NCBI GenBank assembly: GCA_029532415.1
Contig: JAQOTA010000057.1
Location: 372,001-436,000 of the forward strand
Length of the DNA stretch: 64,000 bases
Direction: 5' to 3'
Source: Marasmius tenuissimus
Taxonomy: Eukaryota; Basidiomycota; Agaricomycetes; Agaricales; Marasmiaceae
Shown here: positions 32,314-44,385 of the stretch, piece after piece
Position numbering within the stretch: the first letter of the stretch is position 1
Layout of the letters: the number at the start of each line of letters is the position of its first letter
Notes under the pieces: model-generated
What the model saw: only the letters and a program-made list of their open reading frames with translations
What the model was told of the DNA's origin: nothing
Databases searched by the model: none
Position numbers and translations under genes: made by a program

Positions 32314-33680
32314 TCACCGAAGTCGACCGTCTGTTTGGGTCGATTGCGGTTTCTCCATCGTAGCATCTGATACGTGGCTCGGGCGAGTTCGAAGCAAGAC
32401 AGCAGGATGGGCTACGTTCCATGTGAACAATGCGAGGACAATCATGGCACCGTCGAATACATCTGCGAATTGGGGGGTCGCATGAGATCACTGCGTCTGA
32501 AAAGATAGGAGAGTGACTTACTGAAAAGCCATTCTGTGCGCATAATTTCGCTATCCCAGCCATCGCTAAGCTCGATGAGTCGGTAGACGCCACTATTCAA
32601 TCAGATGTTGTGTGAGCGGTGGACTCAGGAATCAACGAAGAGAGTCGCGTACCGAATAAACAAGAGGCCAGTGGTGATTCCCATAGCGAGAAGGAGTACC
32701 TGGCGACGAGTATCGAGCGGGAAACGGTCCATGGTAGCCTTCTTGCGGAGTGGCTTGTCGTTTATGTATCGGAATATGAACTCCCCGACGAGGATGACGA
32801 AGACGGTCATCATAGCTATGGGTTTTGAAGGTGAGACAGTGTTCGCGTGGCGTCGATGAAAAGATAACGTACCAACTTGCAAAGCAATACCAGAGATCAT
32901 GAGGTTCGTGCCCTGTAGTTTTGGGAATGAGTCAGCTCTCGATACACGGGATGAGGAGAGAAAGACATACAAGATCAAGCCCACTAGTTCCAGGGTCGGC
33001 CGACGAAGCGATTCCTCCACCAGCGCCTTGTAGGATAAGAGAGATGACGTCCTGATCTAACAGTATCAGCGATCTCCGCTCTATGAGTACCAGCGGCGGC
33101 TTTACGACTCACACAACCGAGGAAAATGTAAGCATCTTACGATCAAGAGACTGAATCAGTACCCGAGATAAGGAAGGATCACTCGTAACACTCACAGAGA
33201 TTAGGGCGCAAACGACTGAAATGCACTCCAAGTAAGGAAACGAGACGCCCAAAGATGACAAAATTTGCAGCGAGGAGAGGTGTTGGCCCGAGAATGAGAG
33301 TACATATTCTATAATCCAGCGGTGCGAGTTCGGATGATGGGTTGAGGGTAGGTTACTCAGAGAACTCACTGCAGCATGAATGGGTCGCCGTTGGGTAGAT
33401 CTTGATTGGACCAGAGCCTCCCAGCCCATCCTGCGACTTCCAAACTCGCGGCGAGGACCACGGTCGGTCCCATAAACCAGGAACGACTAGAAAACATTTG
33501 CTGGATGTGTATCCCTAATCCAGGTTGCTGGTGAGAAAATGCTTGGTGTGTGATGAAGATGCGCATACCTAACGTGGTCGAAAAAAGAGCGATATAGATG
33601 ACACAGACATAGAGAAGAGGGCGGTAGCCGTAATGCGCGTCTTCCGAATGGTCTAGAGGAGCGCTTGCTGTGGAATTCAT
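32314..33680 (-). CDS. RTA1-like seven-transmembrane protein (lipid exporter-like family)
   Basis: Seven or eight exons. Readable parts: YGYRPLLYVCVIYIALFSTT (TM1), WFMGPTVVLAASLEVAGWAG|RLWSNQ, DVISLILQGAGGGIAS, GTNLMISGIALQVG, MMTVFVILVGEFIFRYINDK, FPLDTRRQVLLLAMG, YRLIELSDGWDSEIMRTEWL and AMIVLALFTWNVAHPAVLL. These are the conserved RTA1/RTM1/Rsb1 signatures (GYRP, LE..GY/WAGR, LxxQGxGGG, RxxYRxxE). Family members sit in the plasma membrane and protect against amphiphiles or move sphingoid bases; the ligand here is unknown. It is a close paralogue of the gene at 51372, including intron positions. TATA box 33733-33738. Confidence 0.85.
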
Positions 33681-33732
33681 GACTGATCGTCGCGGAGGAG
33701 TGGGATGGACAACAAGGCAGACGGGTATAGCT

Positions 33733-33738
33733 TATATA
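33733..33738 (-). promoter_or_regulatory. TATA box of the minus-strand RTA1-like gene
   Basis: TATATA on the minus strand about 53 bases before ATG 33680. Confidence 0.4.
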
Positions 33739-34951
33739 CACAACGCCTTCAAGGCTATCATATTCCGCAGTCCAGATAGGCTGATTTGTGGGCCCCAGTT
33801 TGTGCATCGCATTCCAATAGAAGGGTGTTTTACCGCCCTACCGAAATATAAAAATGGTCCTGGATCGCGCGTCGCATCAACATGTTTTGCCGCGGTACCG
33901 CAGTGACAACTCCAAGAACTGCTCGTACGCCTTCTAGAGTCGTAATCCTACTGCAAGTTCGGCTGCCCAATTACACTGCGAGCGCCCAGGGTGGGACGAT
34001 ACTTCCGACGTCGACAGTGAGTTTCCGCAACGAGAACTCCGAACAATACTGGAGGAATCTACAGAAAAGAGTCAAGCAGATGTGATTTCAAGCCCACTCA
34101 ACATCTACGCAAAGAACAGATGTACGCACCTCTGACGGAAATACGGCTGTTCGTTAGAGGTTTCACAACGAGTGACTAGTGATTAATGATTTCAGAGGGG
34201 GGGGCCAGACCAGGGGCAGTGCAGGTCGCAGCACGAAGAGAGCCTGAGAACATCCGTGGTGCAGTCGATGATGCATGATGCACCGCATAACCGTACCACT
34301 CATAGATGTCAAGAGCTGAGGGTTCAGTAGGAGCTGCTGTGTCCAGGGAACGATATTATTTGATGACTGCAGCGAAAGAACAACGTTCATACAAAGTGAC
34401 AAAGACAGGGCGAGTACGCTGGGCGTGAGAGAGTTTGCCTCCGGCTCCCCGGCGTCGGACCGGTCAACTTCCGGTTTCCTTCTCTGCCTTCATGCTTTCT
34501 GCTGGGTGCCCACGATCGTCAAGCACGTCGGTTGATGAACTATAATGCATTAATGAGTTTGTCTTTGCTCATTTTATAGAGAGGCATCCTGATCATGTCA
34601 TCTAGCTCCAGCTTCCGCCTTATTCTTGGACAAACGGAATACTGCCATTAACACCATAGCCGTTTATAACATTCATTGCGCCTCTTGGACCTTACTAGCC
34701 TCTGTGGCCCCTTTTTGGATATGGATCGCGCCCGATTGAGCATCGGAATCGGATGTATCTTTCTGTAGGAACACACAGTCAGAGAAACTCGGGCGTAGAC
34801 GTGCGTACGTGCCTACATCCGTGTGGTGGTATGCCATTGAACGACACACAGTAGGAACGGAATCTTTCCTGCCTTCATGTCTTGAATCCCTTTCTGCATA
34901 ACTCCACTCGTTCGACCATGCCAGCCGCTTATCATAGACCAAGGTGAGCTG
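33739..34951. other. Gene-free interval
   Basis: No supportable coding sequence; frames at 34673-35127 on the minus strand lack family features and overlap the promoter of the next gene. Confidence 0.35.
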
Positions 34952-34959
34952 TATAAATA
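34952..34959 (+). promoter_or_regulatory. TATA box of the Cys-rich secreted gene
   Basis: TATAAATA about 97 bases before ATG 35056, followed by a CT-rich leader. Confidence 0.45.
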
Positions 34960-35055
34960 TTCTTTCGTTTGCGATAGTTCACCATCCTCCTCTTCTCTTT
35001 GCTTCTCTGGCATCATTAGAAGAAACCCTCCGCACCAAAACAACAGAAGCCGAGA

Positions 35056-36353
35056 ATGCAGTATCTCCCCGTTGTTATTTCTCTCCTGCCATTCCTCCTT
35101 GCCGTGACACGGGCCCAAGCTCCTCAATGCCCGCCGGGCTTCGAAGCTGTAGAAGAGCCCAAGGGTACTGGTAACTACAAGTGTATCAAGGTGGAGTGGA
35201 CGTGTCCTGGAGGTGACGAAAGGAAATACGTGAATGCGGTAAGTGAAGTGACGCTTTACTCAAACCCTCACCTTCGTCGACTAAACAACACCTTCAGGCT
35301 TCAAATGCAGACTCCTGCTGCACTGTAGGCAGTGACTTGGTTATCTATGATCAAAACACCCGTGTTGGAGTGGTATGTATACTCTCTAATCGCACTAATG
35401 CAGCTCGCTCACTTGTTTGGTATGGTCCACCAGTGTTGCGGGAAAGATCAAACCTACGCGGGTATCGCCCCCAACGGCAAATGTTGTGCCAAAGGCCAGA
35501 TTTTGAGCACCGACGGCAAATGCATCGCGCCTCCCGGTGGTAATTGCCCATCTTGCCCCAATCAACCCACCGGTGCCTGTCGACTACAGCTCGCCTGCGG
35601 CGACTCGACGACGACGAACGGGCTGAAATATGGCAGCTGCTACCAGATGATGTTCCCCAACACGAACAACGCCCAGTTGGGTAGGGAGCCCGATAGCTCC
35701 GGTGGTCAATACATCTCAGAAGGCCATCTCCAGTGAGCTCGATCGTCTTCGGCAGAAAGAAAAAGCCGATTCTGAACCCCTTCATAGGAATATCGTCTAC
35801 AGGATCTGTCAAAGCACGACTGCCTGTGGTACCGGGCTTGTCAAGCCGACTGATACTTTCTACATTGAAGACGACGTTGGCCCTTCTAATGACCAGGCCG
35901 GCACAAGGAGCTGGGTATGCTTTAGTGCCTCGTACAACCGCAGAAACTGACCACGTTCTTCTGCCTGTCTCTTTCTGGTAATAGCTCGTACGTCTTCCCA
36001 CATATCATCGCATCTGATTTTAACTTAACCTGATCGCTATCAGAACAACGCAGCCCCCGGAACACACATCGTGATCACCACTACCGCGGCGCAAGCCGCC
36101 CAGTTCAAGGGAACGACCTCTTGCTCTGCTTGCGCGTGCGTTGTCTCCCTCACTGGTGTAGGCAAAGGAATGGGAACGTTTGGAAAGAACGACCAACCTG
36201 AAATCGCTTTCGTAAGTGTCGTCCTGGCTCGTAAAAACGTTGATCGCATTTAAACAAGTACTCTCCACATAGTACGCCAACCCGAGGGTTGCACTCGACA
36301 TGCAGTTCGCCGAGATACCCTGCGATGGGATCTTCAACTTTCCCCAGAACTAG
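35056..36353 (+). CDS. Secreted cysteine-rich protein, long paralogue
   Basis: Six exons (35056..35238, 35298..35372, 35434..35732, 35788..35914, 36044..36211, 36273..36353) join in frame to 310 residues. Signal peptide MQYLPVVISLLPFLLAVTRA; then CPPGFEAVEEPKGTGNYKC, CPGGDERKYVNA, SCCTVGSDLVIYDQNTRVGV, CCGKDQTYAGIAPNGKCC, and a long C-terminal part with RICQSTTACGTGL and SCSACACVVSLTGVG. The first three exons correspond one to one with the gene at 17611. The C-terminal 200 residues are missing there. I do not recognise a named family. It is likely extracellular, stabilised by disulfides. The 129 nt intron is longer than its neighbours, so a small extra exon there is possible. Confidence 0.74.
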
Positions 36354-37037
36354 ATATCCTCGAGTCCATCGGCTCGTCAGTAGCATGAAGCGTAAATCGT
36401 TATTTATCGCGTCTCAGTCCAAAAATATCCTTTCTCGTTTTCGCTTTACATAGAATCATCAATGCACCCCCAATACATTTACGGATAGCTTTTCCCTTAC
36501 CTCCGTCCAGAATCAGAAGAAGGATGGATGAATCATGATGATGAGGATCTGTGAGGCGCCCCCATCGGCCCAGACGGGTAGGCCTGATATTGATTTTTCG
36601 TTGATCATCTTCCCAGCCTGTGCCACACGCGGTGCGCGACTAGAAGCAAATCATGCCAGGGTAGATCCATTGTGTGTGTTCGATGCATATCTTGTTATCG
36701 TACAAATGATTTCGCAATAAATACAGCAGTATTTACTATTATCCCAATGCAGCCGGCTGACGGGGCTGAGTCGCTCGCGACCTGGCGAGGCAGACTGTAC
36801 AAGGGACGTTGGAGGGACGTCACGTATGGAGGGTCCAAACTACCTGAACGAAAGACGAAAAAAAACAAACGAAGAAACAAGAAAACATAAACGACTAGGT
36901 ATACAGTGGGGGAATAATGATAGTAAACAACAGATTTTCGGACAAAGATTTACCCAGCGCCTTCCCGTCTATGAGGAGATCCAAGTTAGTTGATGGTTCT
37001 ACGCCCAATTGGTAATCAGAAATGGACTTACCACCGA
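36354..37037. other. Gene-free interval
   Basis: Shared 3' flank of the Cys-rich gene and Opi1. No supportable feature. Confidence 0.35.
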
Positions 37038-40000
37038 CTATCTGTCATCATCAACATCCATCTCAGTGCCCTCCATCAGCTTCCCGCTCTCATCCTCCCT
37101 CTTCATCTTCAAATCGCCATCCATCAAGCTCATCTTTCTCATGCTCCCCCGGACATCAGGGCTTGGAACATCCACTTTGTAATTCATCTGGAGTTCCGGT
37201 ATGCCCGGCGTCCCTGGTGTGCTCCCAGTACCTGCCAGCGTCGATTGGGTAGAGTAAGGAGAGTCGGGGGGTAACAAAGGAGGCGGTGGGAAGTTGTCGC
37301 TCATGCTACCCCTACGACTATGCAACGGAGATAGAATATCTCGATCGCGATACTCCTGAAACTGACGATAGTCTCCGAACGAAGACGGTGGTCGCGAATC
37401 CTCTGGTGGTAGCAGTTGACGATCGTCATCCATGGGTCCTTCGTTGGCAGCGCGTAGTCGCAAGGTGGCGACCCATGCATCCGCAGCATCCAAACTGTCC
37501 TTCACAACACCTGTCACGTTCTTCATCATGTCCAAGCTCTCAGTAGCAAGTGCCAAGACCTTCTGAGCGGTGGCCATGGCGGAACTGGTGGACATGGTTC
37601 TGCTACCATCCGTGGCGACTCCCCCGTTGGCACCCTCATGCACCAGTCCGCGAAGGGGTACGCGAGGGGATGCTGAAGGGGAAGCTGCCCTCGAAGATGC
37701 CGGTGACGCCCCGGACGATGGTATCCCTCTCTCCCTCAAGCGATGGCGTCTATCGCTGCCAGCTCTACCCGACGCAGCTGCAGCCACGCTGTCCCCACCG
37801 AGTCCACCGCTCGACGGGGGTGGTAAACTTCCAGTCGCCGTCGCGGGACCCCCACCGACTCGGACAGCCTCTGCCCATTTGCGCGGTAACATGAGGATGA
37901 GACCCTTGACATGGTCCCTTGCCTTATCGGGTAAAGAGGATTCACCGGCATATTTACTGACGACACTGACGACCTGACGGACGGTGTGCACAAGGTCCTT
38001 CCGAACTTCGTGCAATTTATTGTGATGGGCCTCCGAGATGGTGGACGAGGAGGGCGTCCGTGTGTGATGGTGACGCCGCGACGGCCGATGATTCGTGGAG
38101 GCCTGTGTTGGGGTGATGGGACTAAGGCCGTCGTTCTCCTCTTGAACGGGACCAAGATTATGGTTTTGCAAAGAGAGAGTAAAGTCCCTCAGGAAGGTGA
38201 TATGGGAGTCAATGCGATCTATGGCCCACTAATCGAGCGGTAAATCAGTCAGCCTTGGGTGATAGGACGTGTACAAAACAAAATCGACTTACCAACAACC
38301 AGCTGAGGCAGTACCTCAGCCTTTTCATACTTTCGGCGCTGAAAGCCACTCCCAATCCGCCAGCCTGGGCCAGGAAGGCTTGCCACCTTGGTCTGGTGGC
38401 CAGTTGAGTTTGCGACCGAGGGGTGTCCGCATCGCCCGGCGACCGAGAACGATCATCTTGCCTGTGCGCAGAAGAGGATCGTCGCCGTACTGGGGATGGA
38501 GAAGAAGAAGAGGAATACGCAATCGCAGACGAAGTACCAGCACCAGCTCTGGATTCGTCCCTGTAGCTGCGGTGAAGGGTGTCGTAGGAACCACTGGGGG
38601 ACATGGTAGGCGTGATTGACCGCGACGAAGAAGGTAACTCATTCATTGACAATTCTGACTGAGAATCGGAACCTGTCCTTCTTCTCGTAAGGTCTGGTCG
38701 ATATTGAGCGTGGGGAGAGGTACCTGGATGGTGGGTCGTTAGCACGCCGGAGCATGTGAAAACAGCGTGGAAGGATCGTTATCCAAAAATGGAGATCCCC
38801 AAAGTTCGTTGTCATTGAATAAACCCCAACCAAATGTCCTTTGGTAGCATGTGGTTGGTCTCGCGCCCGGTGCGCACAAGACGTTTTCGGATGGTGGGTA
38901 AAATAAGGACATCGAATAGTACAACTTACTGGACAGCCAAGTTCCCACCGCACCCGTGTTGTCGTAAGGGAGGCGAGGCATTTCGTCAGTTCGCTCGTCT
39001 CTGGTGAACTGTCGTCGTTGCGTTTCTGCACGGGGCGATAAGGGGGAGCGGGGGGAGCGAAGTGGTCGGCCACCCAACTGCCATTGAGGAATATGGGCGA
39101 GTATGGAGGAAATTGGTGGAAGTGAGGGTCGTACAGGGCACATTGTGTATGGGGAAGGAAGATTGGACAATCAGTAACAGCGATCGTAGTGGGTCGAGAG
39201 GAAGGAGACGTTAAGAATGAAAAGAGAAATCGTAAAGGCGTACAAAGTCCGAAAGTGGAAAACGAAAACGAAAGAAAAGAAGATACACGATCTCAACGAG
39301 CAAGCTAAGAAAAGGTGGTCAACACGGGGAACCAGAACCCCGATATGTGTCAAGATATAGTGCCAGAGCCCCCCTCTATGGATATTTGGCAATGCACAAT
39401 CTTGATCATTCTCTCATCACCTCTGGGAGAATAGAAACTGATGGTACCGGAACCAATACAAAGTGCTTCCCCTGATGGTCAGTGGCGAGGATCACGGGGA
39501 ATCTTCTCCTCGAATAGCCTCGCCACAAAGTCGCATCACATTTGGATGAAGCACTGGGCCCCCGGAGACGTCTGTCACGGCAGGGACGACTTGATATGGG
39601 GATAGTAAAGGTAAAAAGAGAACATAAAACCACAGCGAAGAAGGGGAAGCCGCTTTGGCGTAGAATCCAGGTAGGGTTACATCATCTTCCCTAGATCAAC
39701 GGGAGCTACAGCAAACACGAAGATTCCAACAGATCAATCAAGAGCTTGGATCATTGCTGTGCTGCTCAGCTTCCGTGATAGGATACGGAGGGACAGGTTA
39801 AGTCCCCAGTCCTATCGTACGAGAATGACGTGCCAAGGAAAGAACTTGGAGTGTGCCAATGCGTGGGCCCGCCAAAGCGGCAAACGCAGGGAGATTTGGC
39901 GGAGAAGATTGAAAACGGAGATAATCACAGGATGCAGTGTCGCATCAGATTGAAGGTCGGGAACGAGGCAAAACGGAGAAAGGCGGTAAAAAAAAGAAGT

Positions 40001-40725
40001 CACGAATCGAGGAGTGGCATACTCCTGTGGTATTGGACGTGACGAGGTGACAAAACAACTTTTTGAAGAAGAGGGGTAACGATTGTGTAACTCACTCTAT
40101 CGAGTATACCATCCACGGTATTCGAAGGCAATCTGTCTATGACAGGCCTTGAAATCGTCTTCACGCCGGATTCCATCATCTCGGCGCCGTACTTGAAAAA
40201 GGCAAAATTGTGGGTATAGTCAGCGTCAAAATCACATGAAACTGGTCAGTCCTGCATACCTTGACCACTCTCGAGCTCGCTTTCCCCTGCTCATATATTC
40301 TCAAAGCACCGTGAACGAGAGGTATATGGGCAACTCTTGAGGCAAAATCTGGTCCTGAGGATATTTCCGTCGACGGTGAACACTCTGAATTCAAATTCAA
40401 CGATAGATTTGAGGTCGATAGCGAGTAGGGCGTTGCTGCGGTCGATGTCGACGCCTCCAAGGGCAAACTGGACGAGCTCGACGCTGAAAGATAACAAAAA
40501 AAGACGGCAAAAAGGCAGAAGAGAAAAACACGAATTCAGTTGCGAATTCAGCTAGAGCATACTGATGAACGCACAGGATTTCGATACAACTCCATTTCGC
40601 ATGTCTCCCAGAGCACGAATTGCAATCTGGACGTCTTCATCCTGATCATCGAGGAGTGTTGAGCTCAAACTAATGCTGCTGCTCGCTGAATGTGTTGACC
40701 GCTGGACATCGTCGTTGGGGGTCAT
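37038..40725 (-). CDS. OPI1: Opi1-family transcriptional regulator
   Basis: Six exons (40725..40563, 40483..40260, 40191..40110, 39025..38930, 38723..38293, 38228..37038) give 728 residues. The N-terminus has DEDVQIAIRALGDMRN, then FASRVAHIPLVHGALRIYEQ and SSRVVKYGAEMMESGVKTIS, the classic Opi1 start. Further on are WQAFLAQAGGLGVAFS, MKRLRYCLSWLLWAIDRIDS, KYAGESSLPDKARDHVKG and LILMLPRKWAEA. Yeast Opi1 is held at the ER by phosphatidic acid and, when released, represses INO-type phospholipid genes; the role in mushrooms is inferred. Long Ser/Pro-rich linkers separate the blocks. The third intron is 1084 nt, far longer than all others. A shorter isoform from ATG 39143 would stay in frame. Confidence 0.84.
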
Positions 40726-42837
40726 GGGGGTAGGAGAGAGAATTTCACAGCGACAACGTGCATGTGAATATCGTTCTTCATTGCGTTGCTGAAAATGGAA
40801 GTATATTCACACGATTGGGCGTCTATGCCTCATGTGACTTCCGTGTATTTTCCGCCGGGCCTTGAGTCTTGACCTCGACGACGGACGCGTCTCTGCACAA
40901 GTTGACTCTGGAACACAGCTCAAGGAGCGAAAGTTCTCTTAACGGTAAATTTAACAACTCAAACAGCTTTTCAACTTCTTGATCTATCCACCTTCAGGCG
41001 ACGAGTGGCTCGGCTAATAACAGGGCTTTTGGAACAAAGTTCATACCATCCCGTTCTTTGACGGGATCACCATCAGAACTATCACAGCACTCAGGTGTCT
41101 AGCCATACAGCACAATGATTGGCCCTACGTTATTGAGTGTCAGAAACTGGACACTACCCACCTGCTGATCTGACTTCAATGGCATTCATATCCGAGACTC
41201 AATACTGGCACCTTGCTGATGTCTTCTCCACGCCCGCTCATCCCGAGCGGTGCCCGGAAGTTTTGATTGAGTCTGACGGCCACTCATTGTAACGTCTCGT
41301 TGCACCGTGGTGGCTCGATCCTACTCATGCGCTGCCTCAAGGGGCTTTTCGAGGACAAGTAAATATCATTCGGCCTCAATGGATAGATCTATCATCTCAC
41401 ACCGTCTGTGACGCAGCAGTTGATATGCCTATACCTGCCAGATTCGTCCTTGACGTGTTTCGTGGCACTCCTCAGTATCTCTGCCTTTTCACCGCTGACC
41501 AGGCTTTCTAATAGACATTCCTTTAGCCAAACATTCGCTTGATTTCGACTCGAGGCCTTTTATCTTGGACCTTGGTGAAACAACAGGTGCGATCGAAGCG
41601 CTGCTCAATCTAGTTGATCCAACTCGGAGTTAGGAATACCCCTACTAGGACCAAGGGGAAGGCCCATCGTCATAAACGCTTCACATCAAGCACAGCTACG
41701 TATAGAAAAATTGAAGCACCGGTTATCAATCTCTCTACTGTTAGCAACTCATTCCCGCTGTCAGAGTCTCTGGTCTATTTTCCCGAAGCCACCAGTCCTG
41801 CGCCGGGGTGTTAGGATCTATCCCGACGTTATCAAAAAGGTGAGTTGATATATTAAAATCCGAAGATAGTAATGAAATATATACTTTCCAGCAATCCAGA
41901 TGCTGGGTGCCACACATAATGAACCAGCCCCTCTCCAAACTCCTGAATCTACCAGCAGCTCAAGTCCTACCCACAACTCAACTAGCCTATGAATTTTATC
42001 ATTCCAATGTGTCGGATTCATTGCCACAATCCTCACTAACAATTTCTCGTGAGTCATGGTACACGAATCCGAGTCGGCACGTACGCAGTGATATATGTAT
42101 CATAACCTACGTCCTTCTCACTACCCACAGACACCGCATGAGACGCTCTTAACAACAGAGATCGCTTCCACAAGTTTCGATGACCTTCGGACAAAGGACA
42201 TGTTACCCATGCTCGGTGGTCTCAGAGCTCAGGCTGTTTAACACACGCCGCAGCCGTTTAACCGACTGGGTCCACATATGCGACGTACGTTTGCGTCAAA
42301 GTCGTCTCACAGCTCGCTGAAGATTCCCGGTCTCGGGATTTCAGTTTAATCCACCATATAGTCCAGAGACATCGCTGTATAACTCTGGGCCGTCTAAAAA
42401 TTACGAAGATCATCAGCCACTCAACGCTTACACATGTACCTAGTGGGCACGGTCATTCAAGTCCTCTTCAGCGGCTCGAATTGGCAATTGAAAACAGTCT
42501 CCGCAGTGCTTACGGCTTCAACGGGTTGATCGATCTCGATGCGATATAGCGACACAATCGTTTGTGCCTCCCCGTACCTCCGTAAACGGTTCCGTGAAGC
42601 TCTTAGGAAAGGAAGGCCGATCAACCATATGAACGGCCCCTTAATATCGCGCTTGGAAGTCCGATTATCGTGGTAGAGCGTTGAGGATTCATCGGACTCG
42701 AAGTAACGACAAAACTTGTCTGTGAACGGTGAAAACTCCTTAGCGAAAGCTCGGATTCTACGCTGTGATGACCTTGGACTAAGTTTGATTATGAGGCTGC
42801 ATCCGGAACAAGACCATGATCATCTACCGTAATATAA
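40726..42837. other. Gene-poor interval upstream of tRNA-Gly
   Basis: About 2.1 kb with many stops in all frames and no recognisable domain. Opi1 promoter at the left end, tRNA at the right. Confidence 0.4.
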
Positions 42838-42929
42838 GCATCAGTGGTCTAACGGTTATGATGCGACCTTCCCACAGGATATCCAAAGGAAGTTAGGTCG
42901 CGAACGGGGTTCGACTCCCCGCTGATGCA
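42838..42929 (+). tRNA. tRNA-Gly (anticodon CCC) with a 20 nt intron
   Basis: Acceptor arms GCATCAG and CTGATGC pair perfectly, with discriminator A at 42929. The T arm is GGGGTTCGACTCCCC. The anticodon stem CGACC/GGTCG encloses TTCCCA, a 20 nt intron, then A. With the intron after position 37 the loop is TTCCCAA and the anticodon CCC. The mature length is 72 nt, usual for tRNA-Gly. Confidence 0.9.
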
Positions 42930-43001
42930 TCATATTTTTCGAGTCCGCCTCTAGACCAGCGAGATCTTGAAAAATTGGGCTGTATACCGCTGATTTCGGC
43001 A

Positions 43002-43043
43002 GAAGCTCGAAGCCCGAAGCCTGAGGCCTGAAGCTTGAAGCGG
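43002..43043 (+). repeat. Six tandem degenerate 7-mers, consensus GAAGCCT
   Basis: The units read GAAGCTC, GAAGCCC, GAAGCCT, GAGGCCT, GAAGCTT, GAAGCGG in direct succession, about 70 bp downstream of the tRNA-Gly gene. Confidence 0.75.
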
Positions 43044-43204
43044 CAAGCCGCGGCAGTACTCTGAGACTGTCGGTAACTCCACACGAATCAGGTACCCCGA
43101 GTCGGAAGAAGCAGCGGGAGGACATTTTCGTATACCCTGACTCACCAAGTACGAACCTTGTTCGTTGAGCTGGGCAAGTTTTCAGTGGAGACTGGTTTGG
43201 TTAC

Positions 43205-43251
43205 GGACACTTTGAGGGTTATACGGGCTTCCACAGTACCTCAAAGTGTCC
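43205..43251. repeat. Perfect 13 bp stem hairpin
   Basis: GGACACTTTGAGG at 43205-43217 is exactly complementary to CCTCAAAGTGTCC at 43239-43251, with a 21 nt loop. It has no T-run as expected of a bacterial terminator; meaning unknown. Confidence 0.65.
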
Positions 43252-44385
43252 AAATCCCGACAAACAGACTCAGAAAGAGTTGTTCAGGTTCACCCTTACA
43301 TCCCTCGAGCAAGTCGCCGCGAAAGACGCCACTTCTACTTCTAAATTTACCCGCCCATTCCGGTGGACTTCGTGTGGGTGCAAGTTTATCTCTGAACCCT
43401 CGGAAGATTTACCCGCTCACAGCCATGGGTCGCGGAGCAAGCGGAGAAAGGAGGGTATCTCCAAGTCGATCGGCCTGCCGTTCATCGGTGTTGTCAAGCT
43501 GGATCCAAAGTGCTACATTCCAAGGAGAAGACTTGAACAAGATACTTCTTCTTCAGGCATCCGCCTAGTAAAGCTTCGGCTCATATAGAAGCACAGCGTC
43601 CGGTTTACTCATGTGCCAGTGAGCTGTTTAGGCTACCCGTCAGGAAACTCGGATACAGTGGTAGATCTGGGCATTCTACGTCCTTCACAACTTTGAATAC
43701 TGGGCTCGTCGACAGGTTCGGATTGCAGTTGGCACATACTGGAGTACGAGCTTAGTGCAAGGAGTTCCACCCAAGATACACCTCAGAGTTAGACGTCTGA
43801 AGCTTATGTTGTATACAAAATATCGAAGGTCAGATCGAAGTGATTCTGAAAACCTGGAAAATAATTGTGGCCTCGAAGACATCTAAATCGGGCTTATCGA
43901 AGAAATAGGTGTAAACAATGAGGTCATCCTCCCACCTTCACACGGCTTAAGGCCCACATTCTTCGTTAACATCTGCAGACAAGCATTGAGAAGTATCGAC
44001 CTTCTCTTGCCACCTTGCTTGATAGGCGAATGCCACAATTAGCCACACGATCGTCTGAAAGAAAGAAAGAGGTGAGTACATACCCGACGGCCCCGAAAAA
44101 AATAAATAATAAAAATCATGTCATGTCTCGATATGTCTTGCTAAGTGTGTCTTAGAGTCAGACTCACAGCCACTCGCTGAAGCCGGAGGGGAATTCTCAA
44201 AAGGACGAGAGGGGCATTCAAAAATCACATTGCTTTCTCCCAACAGCACCCATACAGTCATCTAGTTACTCCTTCATCTTTGCATCCATACTTGTTATCC
44301 TCCTTGTTGCACATCGTCTTGCCTCGCGCCGACGACTTCCTTGTCATCGTTCGCCACGTCTTCAACTCCATAAACGGCGTTTGCA

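Larger units (their letters stand above)
42930..44385. other. Gene-poor interval after tRNA-Gly
   Basis: Holds a 7 bp minisatellite and a 13 bp-stem hairpin (listed separately) and the leader of the C2H2 gene. Open frames at 43158-43588 have no family features. Confidence 0.4.

Noticed and set aside
42856..43148. Overlapping minus-strand frames around tRNA-Gly
   Set aside because: They are read from the tRNA and the 7-mer repeat, both explained otherwise.
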